From positions 62,001 to 126,000 of the forward strand of contig NZ_FYEB01000001.1 of NCBI RefSeq assembly GCF_900187445.1: a DNA stretch of 64,000 nucleotides, written 5' to 3'. The notes below the pieces were generated by a model, which did not search any database, had not been told where the DNA came from, and worked only from the letters and a program-made list of their open reading frames with translations. Below are positions 9,365 to 17,091 of the stretch, one piece after another. The position numbers and the translations under genes were made by a program. How positions within the stretch are numbered: position 1 is the first letter of the stretch; every line of letters starts with the position of its first letter. This DNA comes from Pseudomonas sp. Irchel s3b2. GTDB lineage: Bacteria; Pseudomonadota; Gammaproteobacteria; Pseudomonadales; Pseudomonadaceae.

Positions 9365-9598
9365 TCAGGTGGTCAATAGTTGTTGCGCACGAGCACGTGG
9401 CTGGCGTTGGCTGACACGGGCGCTGGCGGGCAGGGGATGGTGCAGCCAGTTGAGGCGGATTTCTTCGATTTCGACCCAGCCATCGCCCATCGGCTGGAGG
9501 CTGCACTGTTTGAATGCCTGGCAACGGCCATCGCGGTCGAGTAGGGCAAAACAGCGATGCAGTGGACGTGGCGCGAACATTGAGATGAGAAAACGCAT
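9365..9598 (-). CDS. Conserved small basic Pseudomonas protein
   Basis: The protein has 77 residues, starts MRFLISMFAPRPLHRCFALL and ends RARAQQLLTT. It resembles a small protein of unknown function that I recall from other Pseudomonas genomes, with a conserved core CFALLDxxGxCxAFKQCS and WLHHPLPASARV. Cysteines at 16, 26 and 32 could bind metal but do not form a standard zinc motif. There is no signal peptide. The ATG at 9598 is preferred; overlapping frames on both strands in this stretch do not read like protein. Nothing nearby indicates a role. Confidence 0.65.
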   Translation of the reverse strand: MRFLISMFAPRPLHRCFALLDRDGRCQAFKQCSLQPMGDGWVEIEEIRLNWLHHPLPASARVSQRQPRARAQQLLTT

Positions 9599-9803
9599 GG
9601 CAAAGTACCTTGTGGGGTGACTGCTGTGAAGGTTGCCAGTGAACGATGACGTGCGTGTGTAAGGTCGGTGACAGATGTATGACAGGAACCGCGCTGCGCC
9701 GGGTTTGTCAGAGATTTCAGTAATCGTTGTGCGAAGCTAGTTCGCCGCAGTGGCGCACCGCTATACTGCGGGCCTGTTTGTGCCTGATTCTGGAGAGAAG
9801 AGC

Positions 9804-10388
9804 ATGTTGCAACGCCTGTTGTTCGGTTTGATCACTGTGACCAGTTTGACCCTCGTCGGCTGCGCCCACAGCCCGCAACAACTGAATCCGGAACCCAAGC
9901 TGACAGCTCAGCTGGCGCCGGTCGGCCGTGGGCAGCCGGTGGTGGTGCGTGTGGTGGACGGTCGTCCGTCGCCAACGCTGGGGACTCGTGGTGGTCTGTA
10001 TCCGGAGACCAGTGCGATCACCGTGCAGGGCGCGCAGATTCTGCCGAAGTTGCAGGCTCAGGCTGAGGCGGCCGTGCGCTTGCTGGGCTTTACCCCGACG
10101 GCCAATGCGCTGAATGCACCGCAATTGACGGTAACCCTGGCCGAACTGAAGTATCAGTCGCCCAAGGAAGGCCTGTATGTAACTGAGGCAACGATTGGCG
10201 CGACGTTCCGTTCCGATGTGCAGAATGCCAACCGTCGTTACAGCGGTCGTTACGGCGCATCGCTGGATCAACGTTTTGGCATGGCGCCGAATCAGGAAAC
10301 CAATACCAAGTTGGTCAGTGATGTGTTGAGTGATGCGTTGACCCGCTTGTTCAAGGACCCGACGATTGGTCAGGTGCTTGCCGAGTAA
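9804..10388 (+). CDS. YajG-family lipoprotein
   Basis: Outer-membrane lipoprotein of unknown function, 194 residues. The lipobox LTLVGC puts the lipidated cysteine at about residue 20, followed by AHSPQQLNPEPKL. The rest matches the YajG family: a twisted beta domain with VVRVVDGRPSPTLGTRGGLY, then alternating strands and a C-terminal helix (DVLSDALTRLFKDPTIGQVL). ATG 9804 follows GGAGAGAAGAGC; the open frame extends 54 bases further upstream without a signal peptide. It is monocistronic and followed by a terminator. In E. coli yajG neighbours ampG; that context is not present here. Confidence 0.88.
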   Translation: MLQRLLFGLITVTSLTLVGCAHSPQQLNPEPKLTAQLAPVGRGQPVVVRVVDGRPSPTLGTRGGLYPETSAITVQGAQILPKLQAQAEAAVRLLGFTPTANALNAPQLTVTLAELKYQSPKEGLYVTEATIGATFRSDVQNANRRYSGRYGASLDQRFGMAPNQETNTKLVSDVLSDALTRLFKDPTIGQVLAE

Positions 10389-10409
10389 CGGTTTGCGGCT
10401 TGTTTAAAG

Positions 10410-10444
10410 AACCCGGTGGTCAGTGATGGCTCCGGGTTTTTTTG
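10410..10444 (+). terminator. Rho-independent terminator of the yajG-type gene
   Basis: AACCCGG and CCGGGTT flank the loop TGGTCAGTGATGGCT, and the stem is followed by a T-run (TTTTTTTG). Confidence 0.8.
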
Positions 10445-10487
10445 TGCCCGCAGATTCATTGTGGAAACGAACCTGCTCACAATTCAC

Positions 10488-10652
10488 CTGTAGGAGCGAG
10501 GCTTGCCCGCGAAGGCGGGCTGACAGCCGACCAACCCCTCGCAGATGCACACGGTTCAATTGTGGGGGCGAGCCTGCTCGCGATGGCGGTGTGTCAGGCA
10601 ACATCCACGTTGAATGTGAGAAAGCCTTCGCGGGCAAGCCACGCTCCTACAG
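10488..10652. repeat. REP cluster
   Basis: Three REP-like units: CTGTAGGAGCGAGGCTTGCC at the left, a degenerate GTGGGGGCGAGCCTGCTCGC in the middle and an inverted CGCGGGCAAGCCACGCTCCT at the right. They fill the space between yajG-type and the next minus-strand gene. Confidence 0.85.
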
Positions 10653-10662
10653 TGCACGACGC

Positions 10663-10944
10663 TCAAGCCGCCTCCGAATAAAAATCCAGAACACTCACCC
10701 CCGTCAGCAAGTCCGCCTCCGGCAAATCCGCATGTTGATGCCCGCCCAGCGCGCAATACACCAGCCAATGCCGGTCCTGAACATTGAAGGCAAGGCTGCC
10801 GACTAAGGTTTGTTGTTCGTCGCTTTGGGCAATGAGGTAGAGGCGATCCTGGTTTTCGGCGTGGAGCATGACGTAGTCCGTGTCGGTTTCGAGGGGCGAC
10901 AGACTGGCGGATTCAGATGACGGCGTCGTGACACAGGACAGCAA
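10663..10944 (-). CDS. Small conserved protein of unknown function
   Basis: Frame of 93 codons, acidic, ending LPEADLLTGVSVLDFYSEAA. The body (HAENQDRLYLIAQSDEQQ, VQDRHWLVYCALGGHQHADL) reads as a real soluble protein with alternating strands, without any motif I know. The start is uncertain: the longest form begins with TTG 10944, and the first ATG is at 10869, giving 68 residues. Neither has a strong ribosome site; the block SPLETDTDYV between them looks coding and favours the longer form. It is divergent from the membrane protein gene at 11063, with no overlap of the preferred starts. Confidence 0.6.
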   Translation of the reverse strand: MLSCVTTPSSESASLSPLETDTDYVMLHAENQDRLYLIAQSDEQQTLVGSLAFNVQDRHWLVYCALGGHQHADLPEADLLTGVSVLDFYSEAA

Positions 10945-11062
10945 TCGGCTAAATGGTTTCGTTATTTGTCGGAAAGCCGGGGCAGGCCGGAGCGCTTTCG
11001 GTAGAATCCGCGCCGCGGTCGTCGGTTGGCGTCTGCCACACTGGTTTTGCCTGAGGTTTGTG

Positions 11063-11335
11063 ATGTCGCTGATTTCGCTCTTTACTGCTCATCCCGCCAA
11101 ATTGATCAACTTGCTGGCCTTGCTGTTAGCCTTCCCGGGCAGCTGGTTATTGCATGCCACCCGTCGTCGCGAACAGCGCGCCATGGCGAGTATTCAGGCG
11201 CAACGCGAAAGTCGTCCCAGTGAAGAGCCAACGCTGGATTGGGCGACCCTGCGCATGAATCGGTTTTTCTACCGCTTCGGTTTCGCCTGCCTCGGGATGG
11301 CCTTGCTGGTGTCGTGGATCAGCACCCGCGTCTGA
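11063..11335 (+). CDS. Small membrane protein of unknown function
   Basis: The protein has 90 residues with two predicted membrane helices: one near residues 10-32 (LINLLALLLAFPGSWLLHAT) and one at the end (FYRFGFACLGMALLVSWIST). A basic, polar stretch RRREQRAMASIQAQRESRPS lies between them and probably sits in the cytoplasm. ATG 11063 is used because TGAGG stands 7 bases before it; an in-frame start at 10880 would overlap the divergent gene. I do not recognise the family. It is followed by the terminator of the convergent acyltransferase gene. Confidence 0.75.
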   Translation: MSLISLFTAHPAKLINLLALLLAFPGSWLLHATRRREQRAMASIQAQRESRPSEEPTLDWATLRMNRFFYRFGFACLGMALLVSWISTRV

Positions 11336-11375
11336 AGATCCGCCACAGGTACAGTGCCTGACTGTCTAAAGGCAA

Positions 11376-11405
11376 ACAAAAACGGCGCCCCAAAGGCGCC
11401 GTTGT
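11376..11405 (-). terminator. Rho-independent terminator of the acyltransferase gene
   Basis: On the minus strand AACGGCGCC-TTTG-GGGCGCCGTT is followed by TTTTGTTT. It can also stop the plus-strand gene, though the T-run is only on the minus side. Confidence 0.8.
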
Positions 11406-11424
11406 CGTATCCATCCAAAATCGC

Positions 11425-12591
11425 TTAAAGCGGCAACCCGGCCTTGACCCGGTACTGATTGCGCACCGGCGTCGCATATTGCAGCACCAGAAACGGACGA
11501 TGCTCTTCAGGGCAAGCATCCAGGCGACGCTGCCATTCTTCCTGGGCCTTGGCCAGTTCATCAGCCGCAAACACCTCGGCCGCTTTCGGCACCGGCAATT
11601 GCGGGTCGGCGTCTTTCCACTGCGCATACGCCAGGTAATGCACCGGGAACAACCGGTAGCCGCCGAGGATCTGCTTGTCCATTTCGATCGCCAATTGCTT
11701 GGTGTCTTCGAACAGTTCGGTGATCGGCGCGGCGAAGTTCACGTGGACCCGGCCTTTGTAACCGGTGATGCCCTTGGCGATGCTGACGTCATCCTCGCCC
11801 GGCGCTTTGGTGTAGCTGCCGGTGGTGGCGCGGATGTACAACTCGCGGGCCTTGGCCTGGTCGCACGGGTCATATTCATAGCTGATCGACACCGGGGTGA
11901 GGTTCAGCGAGCGAATGACTTCGCCGAATGGCTCGTCCTTGCGACTCATGTGGAACATCTTGAGGATCGCCGACTCGGTGCGGTCGTCGCCGTCCTTGGC
12001 TCGGCCTTCCGCCTGGGCGATCCAGATCGAGGCGCAGTCGTTGCGGATCGAGTGGTTGATGTAGGCCGACAGTAACTGATACGCCGCCATTTTTTCCCGG
12101 CGGCCGGTGATCGAACGGTGCACGATGAAGCTTTTGTTCAGGCGCATCAAATCGCTGACAAAAGGCTTTTGCAGCAGGTTGTCCCCAATGGCGATGCGCG
12201 GGGTCGGCAGGCCGGCGTGGTACACGGCGTAGTTGACGAAGGCCGGGTCCATCACGATGTCGCGGTGGTTGGCGATGAACAGGTAGGCGCTGCCAGACTT
12301 GAACTGCTCCACGCCGGTGTAGGTCACTCCATCCGTGGCACGCTCGATGGTGTGGTCGACGTAAAACTCGACTTTGTCCTGCAATGTGGCCACCGATGTG
12401 ATACCGGCGAACTCACGGCGCAGCCGATGCGCTATAAGAGGTTTGAGCATCCAGCCGAAGGCACCGGCATAGCGCGGGAAGCGGAAGTGGATGAGGATAT
12501 CTAGAAACGCCTTGTCGCCGAGCAGCCGGTTCAGCACTGCTGGGACTTCGCTGTCGTCGTAAGGTCGGATGGCATCGAATTCGCCCATCAT
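11425..12591 (-). CDS. PlsC-like 1-acylglycerol-3-phosphate acyltransferase
   Basis: Membrane-associated acyltransferase, 388 residues. It carries the catalytic H(X)4D motif in FIANHRDIVMDPAF and the later glycerolipid block IWIAQAEGRAKDG, equivalent to the substrate-phosphate motif. No strong transmembrane helix is evident, unlike many PlsC proteins. The family also includes enzymes of lysophospholipid and ornithine-lipid metabolism, so the exact acyl acceptor is open. The N-terminal region (ILIHFRFPRYAGAFGWMLKP) is typical of the larger pseudomonad members. Two ATG codons stand in tandem at 12591 and 12588. The gene is monocistronic and divergent from the CPXCG gene. Confidence 0.85.
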   Translation of the reverse strand: MMGEFDAIRPYDDSEVPAVLNRLLGDKAFLDILIHFRFPRYAGAFGWMLKPLIAHRLRREFAGITSVATLQDKVEFYVDHTIERATDGVTYTGVEQFKSGSAYLFIANHRDIVMDPAFVNYAVYHAGLPTPRIAIGDNLLQKPFVSDLMRLNKSFIVHRSITGRREKMAAYQLLSAYINHSIRNDCASIWIAQAEGRAKDGDDRTESAILKMFHMSRKDEPFGEVIRSLNLTPVSISYEYDPCDQAKARELYIRATTGSYTKAPGEDDVSIAKGITGYKGRVHVNFAAPITELFEDTKQLAIEMDKQILGGYRLFPVHYLAYAQWKDADPQLPVPKAAEVFAADELAKAQEEWQRRLDACPEEHRPFLVLQYATPVRNQYRVKAGLPL

Positions 12592-12730
12592 GCTCTCTTG
12601 TTAGAAACGGCTAGGGTAAGTAAAGGTTTTGATCGAAAACCAACGGGGCACGGTCTGAAAAGGTAGTCAGACGAAAATAGCCCTGCAAATAGACCGGCGA
12701 TTATACGCACAAGTCACCTGGGAGACCGCG

Positions 12731-12913
12731 ATGCTGGAAACTGCGCAGTATGAATGTCCATATTGTGGTGAAGTGGTTGAGACTTCTGTAGACCTGTCAG
12801 GAGGCGATCAGACCTATATCGAGGACTGTCAGGTGTGTTGTCGGCCGATTACGTTTGTGTTGCAGGTTCACGGCGAGGAATGGCATCTCGAAGTTTTCAG
12901 TGAAAACGAGTGA
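12731..12913 (+). CDS. CPXCG-motif cysteine-rich protein
   Basis: The protein has 60 residues and is a probable single zinc ribbon. Two cysteine pairs, CPYCG at 9-13 and CQVCCRP at 33-39, form the metal site, separated by the acidic [16 protein letters not shown] segment. This is the CPXCG family of small gammaproteobacterial proteins of unknown role. CTGGGAGACCGCG precedes the ATG. It ends 10 bases before the DUF2007 gene, and the two are probably one transcript. Zinc binding is inferred from the motif. Confidence 0.9.
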   Translation: MLETAQYECPYCGEVVETSVDLSGGDQTYIEDCQVCCRPITFVLQVHGEEWHLEVFSENE

Positions 12914-12923
12914 GAAGGTGTGT

Positions 12924-13184
12924 ATGCAGCGAATCTATGAACCGGAAAACCTGATGGAAGGTGAATTGCTGCAGAGCATGCTGGCCAGCGAGGGCATCGA
13001 AGCGCATCTGGAAGGCCGGGATTTGATCGGCGGCACTGGTGAATTGCCAATGTTCGGCCTGCTGGGATTATCGGTCGATAACGATCAGGCGCAATACGCC
13101 CGAGAGTTGATCACCGCGTACAATGCCGCGCTGCCACTGTCCAGCGATGAACCGGACAGCTTTCCCGGCACGCTGGTCTGTTAG
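12924..13184 (+). CDS. DUF2007 small protein
   Basis: The protein has 86 residues and begins MQRIYEPENLMEGELLQSML, the typical start of DUF2007 (putative signal-transducing, GlnB/ferredoxin-like fold). The conserved phrase ASEGIEAHLEGRDLIGGTGE and VDNDQAQYARELI follow. ATG 12924 is chosen over a longer frame that overlaps the CPXCG gene; GAGAAGG stands just upstream. The coupling to a zinc-ribbon gene may hint at a shared regulatory role, but none is established. It is soluble, with no signal peptide. Confidence 0.85.
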   Translation: MQRIYEPENLMEGELLQSMLASEGIEAHLEGRDLIGGTGELPMFGLLGLSVDNDQAQYARELITAYNAALPLSSDEPDSFPGTLVC

Positions 13185-13219
13185 GCTGACGTTCGTTTGA
13201 TCAAGAGTCGTATTGCCCC

Positions 13220-13843
13220 ATGTGTGGACGTTATGCCCTGTTTCGCTGGAACCCCGCCTTCGCGGCCCTGCCCGGATTCCCCGCCGATCAGCAGGCCCAG
13301 TGGAATATCTCCCCCAACGATTCGGTATTGATGCTGCGTGCCGGCGCAGACGGGCAGCGTGAGTTGGCTCGTGCTCGCTGGGGCCTGACGCCGCCGTGGC
13401 TGACTGACCTGTCCCGCACCCCGGCCCATGCCCGCGCCGAAACCGTTGCTGAGCAGCCGATGTTTCGCGAAGCCTTGCGCCTGCGTCGTTGCCTGCTGCC
13501 GGCCAATGGTTTTTACGAATGGCGCGGCACCACCCGCAAACGTCCCTACTGGCTGACTCCGGGGGAGGGCTCGGCGCTGTTTTTCGCGGCGATCTGGGAG
13601 GCGTATCCGGTGCAGGAGCAGGTATGGTTGAGCACGGCGGTAATCACCCAACCGGCCTCGAGTCAGCGTCGACCATTGATTCTCGATGCGGCGGGGCAGG
13701 AAACCTGGCTCAACCCGGAAACCCCGTTGCATGCCCTGCAGGCGCTGCTGGCCAGCGAACCCGCGGCGTTGCGTGAACGGGTGCTGGCGAACCTGGTGAA
13801 CGATCCGAAGCTCAATGGGCCGGAGTGTTTGACGCCGGGTTGA
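13220..13843 (+). CDS. SRAP (YedK/HMCES)-family protein, variant active site
   Basis: Family members crosslink to abasic sites in single-stranded DNA through Cys2, which must be exposed by removal of Met1. The protein has 207 residues, starts MCGRYALFRW and keeps Cys2 and the ANGFYEW glutamate (Glu100). Compared with E. coli YedK from memory, the active-site Asn of INARVET is a His here (AHARAET, residue 70), and the His of IHDRRPLVL is replaced (SSQRRPLIL, about residue 148). So two of the four usual active-site residues differ. It lies 35 bases after the DUF2007 gene. No LexA box was recognised upstream. Confidence 0.9.
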   Translation: MCGRYALFRWNPAFAALPGFPADQQAQWNISPNDSVLMLRAGADGQRELARARWGLTPPWLTDLSRTPAHARAETVAEQPMFREALRLRRCLLPANGFYEWRGTTRKRPYWLTPGEGSALFFAAIWEAYPVQEQVWLSTAVITQPASSQRRPLILDAAGQETWLNPETPLHALQALLASEPAALRERVLANLVNDPKLNGPECLTPG

Positions 13844-13935
13844 TCTATCGGTCGTACTGACGCCATCGCGAGCAATCGAGCGTCGACCGGGTGCTCCCAC
13901 AGGGCTTTGTCTGAAATGTACCTGTTACACGTCCG

Positions 13936-13956
13936 TTGTATCTGGCGCCGATACAA
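13936..13956. promoter_or_regulatory. Dyad upstream of the M48 lipoprotein gene
   Basis: TTGTATC-TGGCGCC-GATACAA is a perfect 7-base inverted repeat with a 7-base centre, 44 bases before ATG 14000. It is likely an operator or part of the promoter; the regulator is unknown. Confidence 0.4.
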
Positions 13957-13999
13957 ATCCCCACCTAGGATACGCGGCATGTTTCCAGGGAGCTTCTTG

Positions 14000-14818
14000 A
14001 TGAATAAGACATTGGTTTTGTGTGCACTGAGCGCAGGTCTGCTGCTCGCCGGTTGTCAGTCGGTCAACACCACCAGCGGCGGCGCCGTGGGCGTTGAACG
14101 CAAGCAATACATGTTCAGCATGCTGTCGACCTCCGAGGTCAACCAGATGTATGCCCAGTCTTATCAAAAGACCATCGGGGAGGCGAGCACCAAAGGTGTG
14201 CTGGACAACACCAGTAACGATGCCAAGCGAGTTCAGGCGATTTCCAGTCGGCTGATTGCCCAGGCGCCGGTATTCCGTCCGGATTCGGCCCAATGGCAAT
14301 GGGAAGTGAACCTGATCAAGAGCGACGAATTGAATGCCTCCTGCGGACCTGGCGGCAAGATCATTTTCTACTCCGGTCTGATTGACACCCTGCAACTCAC
14401 CGACGACGAAATCGCCGCCATCATCGGCCATGAAATCGCTCACGCCTTGCGCGAGCATGGCCGTGAAGCGATGTCCAAGGCTTACGGTATCGAAATGGCC
14501 AAGCAGGGTGCTGGTGCGTTGTTCGGTCTGGGCGAGGGCGGCCTGGCTCTGGCGGACACCGTGGCGAAATACGGCATGACCTTGCCCAACAGTCGCGGCA
14601 ATGAAAACGAGGCGGATCTGATCGGCCTCGAATTGGCCGCCCGTGCGGGGTACAACCCGAACGCGGCGATCACCCTGTGGAACAAAATGAGCAAAGCCTC
14701 GAATGGCGCGCCGCCAGAGTTCTTGAGCACTCACCCGGCGTCGGCCAGTCGGATTACTGCCCTGCAGGCGGCGATTCCGAAGGTGATGCCGTTGTATGAG
14801 AAAGCCAGGAAATCCTGA
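14000..14818 (+). CDS. M48-family metallopeptidase lipoprotein
   Basis: Zinc peptidase anchored to the outer membrane, 272 residues. The lipobox LLLAGC gives a lipidated cysteine near residue 17. The catalytic zinc motif is HEIAHALREH at about 150, and the third ligand glutamate lies in NENEADLIGLELAARAGYNP. The family includes LoiP/YcaL/BepA types, which degrade misfolded or misassembled outer-membrane proteins. There is no C-terminal TPR array, so it is closer to LoiP/YcaL than BepA. ATG 14000 follows CAGGGAGC; the open frame reaches 13907 without sense. A regulatory dyad lies upstream. Confidence 0.9.
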   Translation: MNKTLVLCALSAGLLLAGCQSVNTTSGGAVGVERKQYMFSMLSTSEVNQMYAQSYQKTIGEASTKGVLDNTSNDAKRVQAISSRLIAQAPVFRPDSAQWQWEVNLIKSDELNASCGPGGKIIFYSGLIDTLQLTDDEIAAIIGHEIAHALREHGREAMSKAYGIEMAKQGAGALFGLGEGGLALADTVAKYGMTLPNSRGNENEADLIGLELAARAGYNPNAAITLWNKMSKASNGAPPEFLSTHPASASRITALQAAIPKVMPLYEKARKS

Positions 14819-14841
14819 CAGTCATTGGGTGAGGCTGCTGA

Positions 14842-14937
14842 CGCCTTCGCGGGCAAGCCTCGCTCCTACAGGTTTTGTGTCGTACACACATTATGTATTC
14901 GACCGAAAACCTGTGGGAGCGTGGCTTGCCCGCGAAG
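14842..14937. repeat. REP doublet (REPIN)
   Basis: CGCCTTCGCGGGCAAGCCTC at the left and GGGAGCGTGGCTTGCCCGCG at the right are inverted, with a 40-base spacer, between convergent genes. Confidence 0.88.
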
Positions 14938-14967
14938 AACGATAACGCGGTCTACTGACCTACCGCG

Positions 14968-15555
14968 TCAAACCCATCCACTGCTCTGCATCGCCTTGTA
15001 CACCGCAACAATCGCCAGGACGAAGAACGCCGACGCCGCCAGTCGACGAATCAGGGTCAAGGGCAGTTTGTCCGCCGCAAAGTTACCCGCCAAAACTACC
15101 GGCACGTTGGCAATCAACATCCCGGCGGTGGTGCCGATGATTACCAGCCACAGATCCGGGTATTGCGCGGCGAGCATCACGGTTGCGACTTGGGTTTTGT
15201 CGCCCATTTCCGCAAGAAAGAACGCAATCAATGTAGTCAGGAACGGCCCGAATTTGCGGGCGGTGCTGGCTTCGTCTTCGTCCATCTTGTCCGGCACCAG
15301 GGTCCACAGCGCGGTGGCGGCGAAGCTCGCGGCGAGGATCCAGTGCAACGTCGCATTCGAGAAGAAACTGCCGAACCAGGCGCCTACCGCACCGGCTGCC
15401 GCATGGTTGGCCAGTGTCGCGGCAACGATGCCGGCGATGATCGGCCAGGGTTTGCGAAAGCGGGCAGCGAGAATGAGCGCGAGCAGTTGCGTCTTGTCGC
15501 CGATTTCGGCCAAGGCAACGATTGCGGTGGGAACGAGTAGAGAGTCCAGCATCAT
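14968..15555 (-). CDS. GDT1/UPF0016 family manganese exporter
   Basis: Inner-membrane cation exporter of the TMEM165/GDT1 family, related to Vibrio MneA. The protein has 195 residues with six hydrophobic segments and two copies of the family signature: ALAEIGDKTQ at about 15-24 and FLAEMGDKTQ in the second half. The acidic and Thr/Gln residues of both form the metal site. I start at the tandem ATG 15555/15552 (MMLDSLLVPTAI); the much longer frame upstream is riboswitch RNA and is not translated. The yybP-ykoY (Mn2+) riboswitch directly upstream strongly supports manganese as the substrate, by established knowledge of that riboswitch class. Confidence 0.93.
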   Translation of the reverse strand: MMLDSLLVPTAIVALAEIGDKTQLLALILAARFRKPWPIIAGIVAATLANHAAAGAVGAWFGSFFSNATLHWILAASFAATALWTLVPDKMDEDEASTARKFGPFLTTLIAFFLAEMGDKTQVATVMLAAQYPDLWLVIIGTTAGMLIANVPVVLAGNFAADKLPLTLIRRLAASAFFVLAIVAVYKAMQSSGWV

Positions 15556-15569
15556 CAGGATTTTCCTAA

Positions 15570-15621
15570 GGGGCGGGTCGACACGGCTATGACACGTACA
15601 GCCTTCCCGCCCCGGGTAAGG
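15570..15621 (-). promoter_or_regulatory. Alternative hairpins of the riboswitch expression platform
   Basis: In the transcript, CCUUACCC (15614-15621) can pair with GGGAAGG (15602-15608). Alternatively GGGGCGGG (15606-15613) pairs with CCCGCCCC (15570-15577), which ends 14 bases before the AUG and would hide the ribosome site. The two stems share bases 15606-15608 and 15614-15616 lie against them, so they exclude each other. No U-run follows, which points to translational control. Confidence 0.55.
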
Positions 15622-15765
15622 TGTTCGTGTCATAGGTCTTGTCAAACCCTGCGATCCGTCTGGTGCGGACGCTTGGGTCGCATACGCCATGGTCTGAGGA
15701 CCAAGTATGTTGACGTATGCCGGACGAGCATGGCGCTCGTGGGAGACTACTCCCCTAGGACGGAG
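15622..15765 (-). promoter_or_regulatory. yybP-ykoY (Mn2+) riboswitch
   Basis: On the minus strand the leader contains CCTAGGGGAGTAGTCTCCC (15745-15762), then GGCATACGTCAACATACTTG, and later GACCTATGACACGAACACC. These are the two conserved loop segments and 3' part of the yybP-ykoY aptamer as found in pseudomonads. It lies upstream of a GDT1-type exporter, the standard gene partner. Boundaries are approximate. Confidence 0.88.
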
Positions 15766-15813
15766 CGGATTCTGCCTAGGCAAATCCGATTGGGCAAGCC
15801 CTTGAACCGCTTT

Positions 15814-16034
15814 TCGTAGGAGCCAGGCTTGCCGGAGAAGGCATTCTTAAGAGCGCCTTCGCGGGCCTCAATGCCTGTCAGTTAAGCCGCGAGACCCTGT
15901 AGGAGCGAGCTTGCTCGCGAAGACGTCGGGTCAGTCAACATTGATGTCGCCTGACCTACCGCTTTCGCGAGCAAGCTCGCTCCTACAGGAGTTTCGCTTA
16001 ACTGACTAGCATTGAGGAAAGCCTGGCTCCTCCG
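15814..16034. repeat. Nested inverted repeat of REP units
   Basis: Three shells around one centre. Inner: CTGTAGGAGCGAGCTTGCTC at 15896 and its inverse ending 15988. Middle: TCAATGCCTGTCAGTTAAGC (15868-15887) and GCTTAACTGACTAGCATTGA (15996-16015), 18 of 20 pairing. Outer: GGAGCCAGGCTT (15819-15830) and AAGCCTGGCTCC (16019-16030). It occupies the gap between the riboswitch promoter and rsmC. Confidence 0.85.
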
Positions 16035-16059
16035 GTCCGATTTGTTTTTCAAAAGTTCT

Positions 16060-17058
16060 TCAGCCGCGCTTGGCCCGGTAGATTCGAAAACCCTGCCCTT
16101 CAGCCTTGATCGCACATGCGCCCAAATGCTCTTCGATCAGCGGCTGATACTTCAGGAAACTATTCGCTACCAACCGAAGTTCACCGCCGTTTTTCAGATG
16201 TTTAGCCGCTTTTCGCAGCAAGTTCTCGGTGGCGAAGTAGTCGGTGTGTACGCCGACATGGAACGGTGGATTACTCAGAATCGCGCTCAAACCCATGGGC
16301 GCGGCATCGATGCCGTCACCGGTCATCACCTCTGCGTCCAGACCGTTGGCAGCCAGGGTCAGGCGACTGCTGGCGGCAGCAAATGCATCCACATCGAGCA
16401 GGGTGACCTGGTTGTGTGGGTAGCGCCGCTTGACCGCCGCACCCAACACACCCGCGCCGCAACCGAAGTCCAGCAAGTGGCCGCTGGGCAGTTTGTCCAG
16501 ATGTTCCAGCAGCAGGGCGCTGCCGCGATCCAGTCGACCGTGGCTGAACACGCCCGGCAGGCTGATGACTTTCAACGGGCCTTCGGCCAGTGGCAATTCA
16601 TAGGTCTGTGCCAGGCTTTCCAGCGACTTGGCTTCTGGGGCATTGGCCACAGCGACCTGCCAGAGCTGGCAATGCCGTGCGCTGTCGAGCTTGCGGGGTT
16701 TGCCGAAGGGGTTGAGCTGTTTGGCTGCACCTTCGATGCCGCTGCGTTTCTCTCCCACCAGGTACAACTCACGACCGGCCAAACGAGAGGCGAGGGCATT
16801 GAGGATGTATTCGGTCAGGTCCTTGGACTTGGGCAGAAACACCACCGCGCTGTCGAACTCGCGCTCGGGCGCATTCACGCCAAAATGGCTGCGCTCGGCG
16901 AAACGGGCGTCCAGCGCCGCTTGATCGCCAGCATGCCAGCACCAACCGTGGGCATCGGGTAAGCGGCCCAGCAAATCATCGGCGGGCAAACCGGCCAGCA
17001 ACACCGACCCCTGGAATAACTCGGCCTGACGAAGCAGTACTTCACTGCGCGGATCCAT
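16060..17058 (-). CDS. rsmC: 16S rRNA (guanine-1207-N2)-methyltransferase
   Basis: SAM-dependent enzyme that methylates G1207 of 16S rRNA in the 30S subunit. The protein has 332 residues, matching the two-domain RsmC family: a degenerate N-terminal methyltransferase-like half and a catalytic C-terminal half. The SAM motif is [15 protein letters not shown] at about residue 195 and the catalytic NPPFH motif is in [28 protein letters not shown] precedes the ATG at 17058. It sits alone between the REP array and the dehydrogenase gene. Confidence 0.92.
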   Translation of the reverse strand: MDPRSEVLLRQAELFQGSVLLAGLPADDLLGRLPDAHGWCWHAGDQAALDARFAERSHFGVNAPEREFDSAVVFLPKSKDLTEYILNALASRLAGRELYLVGEKRSGIEGAAKQLNPFGKPRKLDSARHCQLWQVAVANAPEAKSLESLAQTYELPLAEGPLKVISLPGVFSHGRLDRGSALLLEHLDKLPSGHLLDFGCGAGVLGAAVKRRYPHNQVTLLDVDAFAAASSRLTLAANGLDAEVMTGDGIDAAPMGLSAILSNPPFHVGVHTDYFATENLLRKAAKHLKNGGELRLVANSFLKYQPLIEEHLGACAIKAEGQGFRIYRAKRG

Positions 17059-17091
17059 ACTCTGCTCCTTGAAAAAAAGTGCCGCAGTTTA

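Noticed and set aside
10488..10652. Possible CRISPR array from repeated GGCTTGCCCGCG units
   Set aside because: Units are inverted, not direct, with irregular spacing and the same core occurs throughout the window: REP sequences, not CRISPR.
15556..15783. N-terminal extension of the GDT1 exporter
   Set aside because: The extra codons are the yybP-ykoY riboswitch itself; the tandem ATG at 15555 begins the membrane protein.
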